From NCBI GenBank assembly GCA_003489395.1, contig DNMN01000061.1:1-24881 (forward strand): DNA of 24,881 bases. The letters are read 5' to 3'. Origin of the DNA: Candidatus Yonathbacteria bacterium (GTDB lineage: Bacteria; Patescibacteriota; Minisyncoccia; Phycocordibacterales; UBA1550). Below, one piece after another: positions 12,981 to 20,659 of the stretch. Every line of letters begins with the position of its first letter. Within the stretch, counting starts at the first letter, position 1. The notes beneath the pieces were generated by a model that was not told the DNA's origin, did not search any database, and saw only the letters and a list, made by a program, of their open reading frames with translations. The translations under genes and the position numbers were made by a program.

Positions 12981-14120
12981 CTACCGCTTTTGACCTGTCA
13001 CGATGATATATGCACCATCGCTCGCCATTGAGAGCTGGTAATCGATATCTGTCATCGACTTTTGAATAGCTGGTTTCCCTTCAAATAAAGTATGCGGAAG
13101 GATTGAGCTAATCGTTGGGTGTGTCAGAACTTTTGAAACCTTCATCGATTTCGAGAACAGACTCTTTACTTCTTTGACACTGTATGGACGTGCATACACC
13201 GATAAAACCTTTGCCCCAATATGGACATCCAGGCAATGCTTATGAATATTAATTTCAGCAGCAAGCCCAACTGGCCAAGGAACAAAATCCCACTGGTATA
13301 AAAGTGCATCCTTGTTGTAGAACGAAAAGAAAAACTTTCCACCTGACACAAGAACACGCTCTGTTTCCTTAAGAACTCCGGAAATATCCCGAATGTCACT
13401 CGCAGTCCCAAGATTCATGACCACTAATGACGCAGAATTATCTAGCTGTGGAATCCCGTCTTCAATGTCAGCTTCGACAAAGGAAAGGTTTGGAAATTTT
13501 TCCACTTTTTCGTTGGCTTTCTTTACCATATGAGGACTTATGTCATATCCAACTACTTGCTTGAACAAAGAGGCAAGCTTTACGGCTAATCTGCCCGTAG
13601 CACACCCTAGGTCCAGAGCAATCCCTTTTTTGGTAATACGCTTTATTTCTTGCCTGAGAATTTCTTCTTCAAACTCGAGGTAGGTGTGTGTTGCGAAAAA
13701 GGCTTTGTCATAGTCTTCATCATAAGAATCAGCCCACCGCTTTGTTAAAAGCAATAAATTCTTTTTCAACATGCGATACCAATCATTTTCAGTCTTTTGG
13801 CCTTTGTTACGGCTGGTAGCCGCGTTCTGCAACTGAATCAATTGTTGTTTACAAGACTCATTTATTGCCTGATACAAAATTGATGCTGCAAAGTGCGGAC
13901 TTAACTTGCACCTGCGTGCCTCAGCACGTACCTGAGCTAGACGCTTTGACTCAACGCTTGCGCGAAAAATCTTTTGTCCTTTTTCAATCTTGTACTCTCC
14001 TACCTGAAGCGCCAAATCCATCCGACGCTTCAGGAGAGCAACAATGAGCATATCAACGCCATAAAGCCGCTTCCCGAGTTCCTCAAGATCAAGGTTCCCA
14101 GGTTTTAAGAGCTGTTCCAT
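12981..14120 (-). CDS. chorismate-mutase-like domain fused to a SAM methyltransferase
   Basis: The 379-residue protein starts MEQLLKPGNLDLEELGKRLY; the ATG at 14120 is preceded by AAGGAG. Residues about 10-95 resemble the three-helix AroQ chorismate mutase fold (GVDMLIVALLKRRMDLALQV, GEYK, then YQAINESCKQQLIQLQ). Compared with my memory of the E. coli domain, the first Arg, the Lys of GEYK and the late Gln are kept, but the Asp and the Arg-Glu pair of the second helix (here FRASVESKR) are not, so catalysis as a normal mutase is doubtful. Residues from about 165 form a class I methyltransferase: motif I LDLGCATGR, GYDISPHMV and VVMNLGTASD. The methyl acceptor is unknown. It follows trpS in one operon, ending in a strong terminator. 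Confidence 0.75.
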   Translation of the reverse strand: MEQLLKPGNLDLEELGKRLYGVDMLIVALLKRRMDLALQVGEYKIEKGQKIFRASVESKRLAQVRAEARRCKLSPHFAASILYQAINESCKQQLIQLQNAATSRNKGQKTENDWYRMLKKNLLLLTKRWADSYDEDYDKAFFATHTYLEFEEEILRQEIKRITKKGIALDLGCATGRLAVKLASLFKQVVGYDISPHMVKKANEKVEKFPNLSFVEADIEDGIPQLDNSASLVVMNLGTASDIRDISGVLKETERVLVSGGKFFFSFYNKDALLYQWDFVPWPVGLAAEINIHKHCLDVHIGAKVLSVYARPYSVKEVKSLFSKSMKVSKVLTHPTISSILPHTLFEGKPAIQKSMTDIDYQLSMASDGAYIIVTGQKR

Positions 14121-14145
14121 TTCATTTCTCCTTCTCCTGTCTGAT

Positions 14146-15147
14146 TTAATAGATAACGATGCCCATTTTATCGCGGACATCAGATGTTGTTTCGCGAATC
14201 ATCACACGTGCTTTCTTGCCACCTTCATGAAGGATTTCCTTGATATAGTCATCCTTTTCAGAAAGTTCCGCCCGCGCTGCCTGGAATGGTTCCAATATCT
14301 TGGCAATGCCATCCACAAGGCGATGCTTACATTCGCTGCACCCAATTTGAGCAGTGCGACAAGCATTTGCAATAGTTCGTGTTTCAACTTCACCTGGCGT
14401 TACAAGTTCGTGCACAGAGTACACAGACTGGCAACGATCATAGGGGTCACCCGGGTCCGAAGCACGTTTACGCTCTGGGTCCGTGATTCCCTTTTTGAGA
14501 TAGCGTTCAAGAATTACCTCTCTCGGGGAATTGATGTCGATAGCATTATCTGCCTCCGACTTCCCCATCTTGCTTCCATCAAGGCCAGGTACACGAATCA
14601 TGTGTTGCATCATGTTTGGGATTACAAAAGTATCCCCAAAACGGTTATTGAACCTAGTTGCCAGAGATCGCGCAAGCTCGATATTCGGAACTTGATCTTC
14701 TCCAACAGGAACAAAGGTTGCCTTGGGCCCCAAAATGTCTGCCGCCATAAGGACTGGATACGTTACGATTCCCAAGTTCACATTGTCAGGATTCTTACGA
14801 ATAAGATCCTTAAATGTGGGAATTCTTTCTAGGTCGCCGAGTGGTTGAAGCATGCTCAGATACAAACAAAGTTCCGAAATTTCTGGAACACTTGATTGAG
14901 CATAGATGACTGACTTCTCAGGGTCAAGACCGGCAGCGATGTAGTCCTTCACTATCTCGATTAGATTTCCCCGAAGCTCCTCAGGACTCTGAAGAGTGGT
15001 GAGGGTATGCAAATCTGCGATGAAGTAAAGGCAAGTGTTGCCTGGTTGCTGAAATTTGACGAAGTTTTGAACGGCACCAAGGAAGTTTCCAAAGTGGAGC
15101 TTCCCTGTTGCACGGATTCCAGATAGAACAATTTCAGTTTTATGCAT
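14146..15147 (-). CDS. trpS: tryptophanyl-tRNA synthetase
   Basis: The 333-residue enzyme charges tRNA-Trp with tryptophan using ATP. The class I signatures are clear: the HIGH equivalent HFGN at residues 18-21 (ATGKLHFGNFLGA) and the KMSKS equivalent KMGKS near residue 194 (DGSKMGKSEADN). The typical TrpRS segments LGDLERIPTFKD, TYPVLMAADIL and VPVGEDQVPNIELAR are present, and the length is normal for bacteria. The C-terminal part contains CxxC-like Cys residues (IGCSECKHRLVD) seen in many TrpRS. An AAGGAG lies 7 bases before the ATG. The gene lies 21 bases after the zinc-ribbon gene and 25 bases before the fusion gene. It is the only aminoacyl-tRNA synthetase here; whether it is the sole TrpRS of the genome cannot be told. 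Confidence 0.97.
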   Translation of the reverse strand: MHKTEIVLSGIRATGKLHFGNFLGAVQNFVKFQQPGNTCLYFIADLHTLTTLQSPEELRGNLIEIVKDYIAAGLDPEKSVIYAQSSVPEISELCLYLSMLQPLGDLERIPTFKDLIRKNPDNVNLGIVTYPVLMAADILGPKATFVPVGEDQVPNIELARSLATRFNNRFGDTFVIPNMMQHMIRVPGLDGSKMGKSEADNAIDINSPREVILERYLKKGITDPERKRASDPGDPYDRCQSVYSVHELVTPGEVETRTIANACRTAQIGCSECKHRLVDGIAKILEPFQAARAELSEKDDYIKEILHEGGKKARVMIRETTSDVRDKMGIVIY

Positions 15148-15168
15148 GACATACTCCTTATGTTATGG

Positions 15169-15408
15169 TTAGAATTTTACAACGAGTGCTTCTGGTTTAA
15201 CTATTTTCTTACAACTGTCGCAAGACACATCAGTACCAACAATGGTTCCTGATGTAAAATTACAGCAATGATTACACTGGAAAAGCGGTGAATTACAATC
15301 AGGACACCATCGCTGATTACTGGGACTACCTTGCGGGATGATACCAGAAGTTCTGAACCCACACTTTGAACACATAAATACGCTTGATTGGTCAGGACGA
15401 ATTAACAT
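15169..15408 (-). CDS. small zinc-ribbon protein
   Basis: The 79-residue protein has four CxxC pairs (MCSKCGF, WCPDCNS, QCNHCCN and SCDSCKK), enough for two zinc ribbons, and no other domain. The N-terminus MLIRPDQSSVFMC and the first pair resemble rubredoxin/RPB9-like ribbons, which often bind nucleic acid or protein. Function is unknown. A clear AAGGAG lies 8 bases before the ATG. It is the first gene of the operon with trpS and the mutase-like/methyltransferase fusion; the stop is 21 bases before trpS. The 15-base inverted repeat at 15488-15502 lies upstream and could be an operator. I cannot place its promoter with confidence. Confidence 0.75.
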   Translation of the reverse strand: MLIRPDQSSVFMCSKCGFRTSGIIPQGSPSNQRWCPDCNSPLFQCNHCCNFTSGTIVGTDVSCDSCKKIVKPEALVVKF

Positions 15409-15487
15409 GATAACTCCTTAAGTAAAAAGTTTAAGAAATGTTAGAAACTCTTTCAATGTACAAGGGTTTCTTCCTAAAATACAGGGT

Positions 15488-15502
15488 AACATTTTAAATG
15501 TT
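15488..15502. promoter_or_regulatory. 15-base inverted repeat upstream of the zinc-ribbon/trpS operon
   Basis: AACATTT and AAATGTT are exact inverted arms around one central base. It sits about 80 bases before the first gene, near weak promoter-like boxes (TAGACA, 17 bases, TACCCT), so it may be an operator. Apart from this and the exporter terminator at 15615-15647, nothing is recognisable in 15409-15655. Confidence 0.35.
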
Positions 15503-15614
15503 ATTTGTCTAGTCTTCCCAAAATAAGCTTTATGACATCTAATTTGCACATCAAAAAAACCCATTACTGACGTCCCACATAAAAGATCTGCGGGGAAATC
15601 AACTGGCGCTACAG

Positions 15615-15647
15615 AATAAAAATAGATCTCTCTTTGTAAAATCTATT
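15615..15647 (-). terminator. terminator of the second ABC exporter gene
   Basis: The 7-bp arms AATAGAT/ATCTATT (15647-15641 with 15627-15621) are followed on the minus strand by a T-rich run, just after the exporter stop codon. The stem is short and AT-rich, so efficiency may be modest. Confidence 0.6.
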
Positions 15648-15655
15648 ACAGAGCC

Positions 15656-17455
15656 CTACTCCCCGTCTCTCAAAAATCCACCCGCTTGGAGGTCCCAGAG
15701 TTTAGAGTAGAGGCTGCCAGATTGGTTGGTGAGGGCGTCGTGTGTGCCTTCTTCTATGATGGTGCCGTCTTTGAGCACGATGATACGGTCCATCTTGCGG
15801 ATAGTTGAGAGGCGGTGCGCGACTACAACAACGGTCTTGCCCTTCATCAAGGTATCGAGCGCATCCTGAATGAGCGCCTCGGAATGCGAGTCTAGGCTTG
15901 ATGTTGCCTCGTCGAGGACGAGAATGGGCGCATTTTTTAAAATCGCGCGCGCAATAGCAACACGCTGTCGCTCTCCACCAGAAAGTTTGATTCCACGCTC
16001 CCCCACGTACGTTTCGTATTTATTTGGTAGGACGTTAATGAATTCATCACAGTGCGCAAGGCGCGCAGCCTCCACCACCTCGGCCTCTGTCGCACTCGGT
16101 TTCCCATATCGAATATTTTCCATAATAGTACGATGAAACAGAAGTGGGTCCTGCGGAACGAGACTTACGTTGTTGCGAAGCGTCTTAAGCGTCGCATGAC
16201 GGATATCCTGTCCATCAATCAAAATCTTGCCACTCGTTACATCATAGAAGCGCAAAAGTAGACGCACAAAAGTAGTCTTGCCTGCGCCAGATGGGCCAAC
16301 GATGGCAATCTTTTCACCAGCCTTGATAGTGAAATTTATATTTTTCAAAACCTCGCGTGTTTGGTTAAACGCAAATGTGACGTTACGAAAGACAACTTCC
16401 CCGCCAGACACATTGAGAGGTGTCGCTGTAGGAACATCCTTTATTTCATACGGAAGGTTCATTATCTCCACCATTTCCTTTGCATCTGCAAATCCCTCAT
16501 AAAAATCACGAATGATGCGGCCAAAATCCCAGAGCCTCCTTCCGAGCCCGAGTACATACAATTGAACAAGGATGAACGTTCCTACAGTAACAAGCCCTTG
16601 TTCCCAGTAACGTATAGTGACGTAGAAAATTGCGAACTCAATTAGGAAAATGAGTGCGGCTTGAATGGCGTCTAGCCCCTGGCCGACAGTCCAGTTGCGA
16701 AGAGTTATTTTTGACTGATCCTCTGTAACATCCTTAAAATATTTCTGCTCATTTGAGTGCTGGCTAAAAATATCAATATTGTTTTGGTTGGTAATGGCAT
16801 CAGCAAGGACTGCTGTTGTGCGTGAATCCGCCTGCACCATTTCCAAATTGTATTTCAGGCGCCACTTGGAATAGAAATAGTTAACTACCATATACAAAAC
16901 TACCCACGCAAAAATAATCACGGCAAGCATCGGGAAAATGTACGCCGTGATTATAACCGCGCCTGAAATACGCACAATGAGCGGGATGATGTCCCATGTG
17001 ATGCGGTCTGTCAGTCTCTCAAAGGCTCGCGCATATCGCCCAACACGTTGAACGAGAGCTCCTGCGAAGTTGTCTGTAAAAAAACTATATGAATGATACA
17101 AAAGTCTGTCGTAAGCTTGCTGGCGAAGCGTCGCCATCGAAAGCGCCTCGACGCGGGCAATAGCATACGATCCGACACGCCAACATACCCATGCGGCTGC
17201 GTTAAGAGCGAGCACGACGAGGATGTAATGAATAAGTTGAGGAACAAGCTCTGCTTTACTTTGAGACGACGTGAGAGCATCAAAAAACTTCTTGTAATAG
17301 AGGGGTGTTACAATTTCGAACGCGCTCGCGCCTCCGATACCAAGCAGGATTGCAATCAAGACTCCCCAGCCCTTACTCATTCCAGTCCACATCGAAAACA
17401 CTACATCGCGAATACGCACCTCTGGATATTGGATATTTGAGTATTTAGATTTCAT
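15656..17455 (-). CDS. ABC exporter half-transporter
   Basis: About 600 residues from the Met at 17455 (MKSKYSNIQYPEVRIRDVV). An N-terminal membrane domain of about six helices is followed by the ATPase: Walker A GPSGAGKTT (near residue 385), Q-loop SLVPQDPLLF, signature LSGGERQRVAIARAI, Walker B ILVLDEATSSLDS and H-loop VAHRLS, all complete. It resembles MsbA/multidrug-type exporters; the substrate is unknown. It is a paralogue of the exporter at 8550-10361, but with a canonical signature where that one has LSVGQ, so the two might form a heterodimer (inference). A longer frame starting at TTG 17503 would add a hydrophobic stretch and would lie right at a -10 box (17514-17509), so that start is not excluded. 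No SD is seen. Confidence 0.93.
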   Translation of the reverse strand: MKSKYSNIQYPEVRIRDVVFSMWTGMSKGWGVLIAILLGIGGASAFEIVTPLYYKKFFDALTSSQSKAELVPQLIHYILVVLALNAAAWVCWRVGSYAIARVEALSMATLRQQAYDRLLYHSYSFFTDNFAGALVQRVGRYARAFERLTDRITWDIIPLIVRISGAVIITAYIFPMLAVIIFAWVVLYMVVNYFYSKWRLKYNLEMVQADSRTTAVLADAITNQNNIDIFSQHSNEQKYFKDVTEDQSKITLRNWTVGQGLDAIQAALIFLIEFAIFYVTIRYWEQGLVTVGTFILVQLYVLGLGRRLWDFGRIIRDFYEGFADAKEMVEIMNLPYEIKDVPTATPLNVSGGEVVFRNVTFAFNQTREVLKNINFTIKAGEKIAIVGPSGAGKTTFVRLLLRFYDVTSGKILIDGQDIRHATLKTLRNNVSLVPQDPLLFHRTIMENIRYGKPSATEAEVVEAARLAHCDEFINVLPNKYETYVGERGIKLSGGERQRVAIARAILKNAPILVLDEATSSLDSHSEALIQDALDTLMKGKTVVVVAHRLSTIRKMDRIIVLKDGTIIEEGTHDALTNQSGSLYSKLWDLQAGGFLRDGE

Positions 17456-17508
17456 AAGAAAACATAGCAAAAACAGGAATTTAACCCATAAAACACAAAG
17501 CAATTTCT

Positions 17509-17514
17509 ATTATA
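17509..17514 (-). promoter_or_regulatory. -10 box upstream of the second ABC exporter gene
   Basis: A perfect TATAAT reads on the minus strand about 54 bases before the ATG at 17455 and only 6 bases before an in-frame TTG at 17503. No good -35 is visible. Confidence 0.4.
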
Positions 17515-17571
17515 CACTATCCTCCGAAGGTCACTAAATTTGAGCTTTCGTAGTAACAAAAGCTATGTAAA

Positions 17572-18135
17572 CTAATCAATAGACTCTACTGGTCGCACCA
17601 TAACGATAAGGTCTAGTTTACCCTTCCAGTGCTCGGCAGGTTTATCAGTCTTTTTAAATCCATATTTAGTATAAAATCCGATGGCATTCTCGTTAGAAGC
17701 AAAAACCTCTAGCTGGCAAGGCCTACCCTTGTCAGCCCATGCAAGAAACTCTTCCATAAGCCTCCCACCAAGCCCCGCGCCTTTTGCTTCATCAAGCAAA
17801 TATAGACCACCGAGCTCATTATACTCTTCTTCTTTTGTACAATGCATAAAGCCTACAATTTTGCCGTTGTTGTTTTTAATTACTCTGTATAGAATTTTTT
17901 CTGGCGCCACGCTCGCCTCATTAAATATATTTTTTCTATAATCATTCCCCTCCTCCTCAGCAACATGACCAATTAAATCATTTATCACTTCTTCAGTAAT
18001 TCCATCTTTGGGATTCATATAAGTCTCTGACCATGCCTGCTTGTGTGCTTGGCCAATTCCAACCTCATCTCCTTCTTTTGGAGTTTCAATCGTAAATGAT
18101 AATTTTTCTATATTGTTATTGATGTTTTCAATCAT
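17572..18135 (-). CDS. GNAT family N-acetyltransferase
   Basis: The 187-residue protein starts MIENINNNIEKLSFTIETP. The GNAT core is well preserved: the strand KIVGFMHCTKEEEYNELGGLYLL, the acetyl-CoA loop KGAGLGGRLMEEFLAWA (R/Q-x-x-G-x-G/A type) and CQLEVFASNENAIGFYTKYGFKK, the typical Asn-helix-Tyr-Gly-Phe end. It should acetylate a small molecule or protein N-terminus; the substrate is unknown. I chose the Met at 18135, just after the stop of the S51 peptidase gene (18140), rather than the longer frame overlapping it. No SD is seen. It is the last gene of a plsC/S51/GNAT operon; a short hairpin at about 17543-17564 follows but lacks a strong T-run. Confidence 0.88.
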   Translation of the reverse strand: MIENINNNIEKLSFTIETPKEGDEVGIGQAHKQAWSETYMNPKDGITEEVINDLIGHVAEEEGNDYRKNIFNEASVAPEKILYRVIKNNNGKIVGFMHCTKEEEYNELGGLYLLDEAKGAGLGGRLMEEFLAWADKGRPCQLEVFASNENAIGFYTKYGFKKTDKPAEHWKGKLDLIVMVRPVESID

Positions 18136-18139
18136 TTTT

Positions 18140-18757
18140 TTAAAATTTAGAAACTTCACCAAATAGTTTTATTTCTCCGTTTGAGTAGAATATACCAGAG
18201 CCATCCTTGCAAACATACAAATCATTATTTTCCCCATTTATATATTCAGATAAATAATCTCTATCATTACTATAATGTGGATGGAATTCAAAATCCACGA
18301 AACCAAAACCTGAAGTATCTTTAAGGTTCGGAATATTTTCATCTTCAAAACCAGCTAAATCTATAGTTGGTGTCATCATAATAGAGCCAGCGCTTGCCCC
18401 GATAAGTAGCCCGCCACTTTCTAGATGTTTATTTAGAATTTGGGAAATATTTCTCTTGTTTGCTGAATCCATAAACACATAAGTATTCCCGCCAGAAAGA
18501 TATATTGTTCCATAATTAAGAAGCTTCAACAAATTCTCGTCTGAAAAGTTTTCAGACAAATCAAAATAATCGACTTTTACACCCTCACTTATCTTTGAAT
18601 AATCTTCTATTGTTGATAGATAGTATGGACGATCACCCTCTTGTGGCTCTGAGGAAATATAGGCAACAGTGTTACCTCTCATCGCAATTTCCAACCTCAG
18701 AGACTCGCGTAAATCTGGATCTAGGTTGTCAGTAACACTTAGCAAAAGAATACTCAT
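18140..18757 (-). CDS. S51 family peptidase (dipeptidase E-like)
   Basis: The 205-residue protein starts MSILLLSVTDNLDPDLRESL. It shows the S51/class I glutaminase-like fold: IYLSGGNTYVFM, the nucleophile elbow GASAGSIMM with Ser122, and FEFHPHYS with the probable catalytic His. Known members cleave alpha-aspartyl dipeptides (PepE) or cyanophycin; the short length fits a PepE-like enzyme. The Met at 18757 begins the first strand; the frame is open 69 codons further, but those codons lie inside plsC and read as low-quality sequence. The gene begins 4 bases after the plsC stop. The GAGAGG upstream of the start is part of the plsC coding end and only resembles an SD. Confidence 0.87.
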   Translation of the reverse strand: MSILLLSVTDNLDPDLRESLRLEIAMRGNTVAYISSEPQEGDRPYYLSTIEDYSKISEGVKVDYFDLSENFSDENLLKLLNYGTIYLSGGNTYVFMDSANKRNISQILNKHLESGGLLIGASAGSIMMTPTIDLAGFEDENIPNLKDTSGFGFVDFEFHPHYSNDRDYLSEYINGENNDLYVCKDGSGIFYSNGEIKLFGEVSKF

Positions 18758-18761
18758 AATT

Positions 18762-19457
18762 TTAAATCCTCTCGTACATTTCGCGGATGCGGGACATGAT
18801 GGTTTGAGTGGCGGATTTGAGTTGCTCTTTGGTTGGTGGTGTACCGCTATCCTTTGCGCCAAAAAGTTCCTCACGTGTGATTGGCTTGCCATAGGAAACT
18901 GAAATTGAGTGCTCGCGTGAAAAAAATTCACGTGGACCCATTTTTTGATGTCCGTGAATTGCAACGGGAATCACTGGGCGACCAGTGCGCCAAAGCAAAT
19001 ACGCAACACCCGGCTTTCCCTCACCAATTTTACCGTCTGGAGTTTTTCCTCCTTCTGGAAAAATACACACGCTTTGTCCGCGTTCCAAAATCTCAATATG
19101 GTTTCTGAGCGCGTACTCGTAATTCCCTTTTGTTCCAACCGTGACTGGATACGCTCCCCAGATTTTGAAAAACATTCCTCCGTATATATATTGCACGAGA
19201 CCACTCACCTCATAAAACTCGCGTTCGCGCGCTAGATAAAACATTGGCATAAGCGCGGAAAAAGGATTTAGCGTGGCTGGAATAAGTATTGGGTCAAATT
19301 GGCTGGAATGATTTACCGCAAAGATTGCGCCACTTTCGTGTCTGCGAATATTCTCTCTGCCAAGTACAGTGATTTTCCCAAACACCAACAAAACTACCCA
19401 CATAAAAGGCCAGAGCGCTGTCTGCAAGAGAAATGGGGTTATTAAGAAGAAATTCAT
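18762..19457 (-). CDS. plsC: 1-acyl-sn-glycerol-3-phosphate acyltransferase (PlsC-like)
   Basis: The 231-residue membrane-associated enzyme transfers an acyl group to lysophosphatidate to make phosphatidate for membrane lipids. The N-terminus is a hydrophobic anchor (MNFFLITPFLLQTALWPFMW and onward). The catalytic HX4D motif is NHSSQFDP, the substrate motif is FPEGGKTPDG, and PVIPVAIHG is the fourth conserved block. The length is normal. The start codon lies at the edge of an inverted repeat (19456-19470 with 19566-19580), so the beginning of the gene is embedded in a repeat element; no SD is present. S51 peptidase and GNAT genes follow closely in the same operon. Confidence 0.92.
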   Translation of the reverse strand: MNFFLITPFLLQTALWPFMWVVLLVFGKITVLGRENIRRHESGAIFAVNHSSQFDPILIPATLNPFSALMPMFYLAREREFYEVSGLVQYIYGGMFFKIWGAYPVTVGTKGNYEYALRNHIEILERGQSVCIFPEGGKTPDGKIGEGKPGVAYLLWRTGRPVIPVAIHGHQKMGPREFFSREHSISVSYGKPITREELFGAKDSGTPPTKEQLKSATQTIMSRIREMYERI

Positions 19458-19580
19458 CCCGTTAGAGATAGGAAATTATTAAAAAATTTCCGTTCCATAA
19501 TTATATTAAACTGCCAATAATGATAGCCCCAGTATACCCCATTAGTGCTAAAAACATAACTGAGTTATCTCTAACGGGAT
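19456..19580. repeat. NPVRDN-type inverted-repeat element upstream of plsC
   Basis: The 15-base arms ATCCCGTTAGAGATA (19456-19470) and its exact reverse complement (19566-19580) enclose about 95 bases. Next to the inner end of one arm is a further hairpin, 19471-19477 with 19485-19491. Read on the minus strand one arm encodes NPVRDN, which I remember as a motif appearing in many small Parcubacteria proteins because of a dispersed palindromic repeat. It could be a MITE-like element or a large mRNA hairpin covering the plsC start. Confidence 0.65.
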
Positions 19581-19584
19581 TCAT
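19501..19584 (-). CDS. possible 27-residue membrane peptide in the repeat element
   Basis: Starting 7 bases after the dnaJ stop, the frame reads MNPVRDNSVMFLALMGYTGA and ends IIIGSLI and TAA. The last 19 residues could make one membrane helix. No SD is seen. It may be nothing more than the inside of the repeat element, so I give it low confidence. Confidence 0.25.
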   Translation of the reverse strand: MNPVRDNSVMFLALMGYTGAIIIGSLI

Positions 19585-19591
19585 ACGGTAA

Positions 19592-20656
19592 TTATATACC
19601 TTCCTTGCGCAAATCCTCAATAAGTTTTTCGGCAGTGCGGGAGAGTTTTGTGGGGGTTTTGACTTCTAGTTTGATGAGAATGTCCCCGCGACGCTTTGTG
19701 TCAAACGGCACTCCCTTTTCACGGACACGCAGAACCTCTCCGGATGAAACTCCTTTCGGAACTTTTAATTTAATTTCACCATCTAGTGTCTGCACAGGAT
19801 ACTCGGCACCAAGGAGAGCATCGGACAATTTCACATTGAGCGACATTACGAGGTTGTGTCCCTCGCGGTGAAAAACTTTATGCGGTGCTACGTGAACACG
19901 CACATACAAGTCCCCTGCCTTGCCGTTTTGTATTGCTTCGCCTGCGCCAGCAAGGCGCACCTGCTCGCCGTTTTGAATTCCTGCTGGAACGCGAATGGTA
20001 ATCTGTTCCTCTTTTCTCGCAACACCAGCGCCTTTGCAAACAGCGCATTTTTCTTCGGGAACTTTTCCAGAACCGTGGCACGTAGCGCACTCGCGTTCCT
20101 GCGCAAATGTGCCAAGAATTGTTCGCACCGTTTCTTGTGTGCGACCCTTGCCTTTGCAATGCGCGCACTCTTTCATTTTTGCCCCCGGCTTTGCGCCACT
20201 GCCGTGACAAGTATCGCACGCGGAAGTTTTGGTAATGCGAACTTTGTGCTCTACTCCAAAAATCGCTTCTGAAAAAGAGACCTCCAAATCAACTGCAATG
20301 TCGCGACCACGACGCGCCTGCTCGCGACGACCACCTCCAAAAAAATCTCCAAAGATGTCGTTTAGGTCCACACCGTCAAACCCCTGCCCACCTTGGAAAC
20401 CTGAAAAACCAGACGCATCAAAACCGCCTTGTCCTCCTCCAAAGCCTTGACCCGGACCAGCGGAACCATAGGTGTCGTATTCCTTTCTCTTTTTCTCGTC
20501 AGAGAGAATCTGATACGCTTCGCTCGCCTCTTTGAACTTTTTTTCGTCACCGCCTTTGTCGGGGTGATGCTTATGCGCGAGAGTACGAAACGCTTTTTTG
20601 ATTTCGTCTTGGGATGCGTTTTTATCAACGCCGAGAGTTTTGTAGTAGTCCTTCAT
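19592..20656 (-). CDS. dnaJ: co-chaperone DnaJ
   Basis: The 354-residue protein activates the DnaK ATPase and delivers unfolded clients. The J domain (residues 1-65) has HPD at 31-33. A Gly/Phe-rich linker follows ([19 protein letters not shown]). The central zinc region has four motifs, [24 protein letters not shown] and CAVCKGAG, all complete. The C-terminal client-binding domain ends the protein. It is a typical full-length type I DnaJ. It lies downstream of dnaK, 81 bases away, with no promoter in between that I can name; the gap contains 7-base tandem repeats. No SD is seen before the start. Confidence 0.98.
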   Translation of the reverse strand: MKDYYKTLGVDKNASQDEIKKAFRTLAHKHHPDKGGDEKKFKEASEAYQILSDEKKRKEYDTYGSAGPGQGFGGGQGGFDASGFSGFQGGQGFDGVDLNDIFGDFFGGGRREQARRGRDIAVDLEVSFSEAIFGVEHKVRITKTSACDTCHGSGAKPGAKMKECAHCKGKGRTQETVRTILGTFAQERECATCHGSGKVPEEKCAVCKGAGVARKEEQITIRVPAGIQNGEQVRLAGAGEAIQNGKAGDLYVRVHVAPHKVFHREGHNLVMSLNVKLSDALLGAEYPVQTLDGEIKLKVPKGVSSGEVLRVREKGVPFDTKRRGDILIKLEVKTPTKLSRTAEKLIEDLRKEGI

Positions 20657-20659
20657 TGG

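Noticed and set aside
12765..13031. An 88-residue open frame on the plus strand
   Set aside because: It runs through the T-box leader and the operon terminator on the opposite strand, so it is explained by those.
14227..14832. A 201-residue open frame on the plus strand
   Set aside because: It is antisense to trpS and has no promoter or recognisable domain.
19856..20272. A 138-residue open frame on the plus strand
   Set aside because: It is antisense to the Cys-rich region of dnaJ; the Cys content is a reflection of the zinc motifs.
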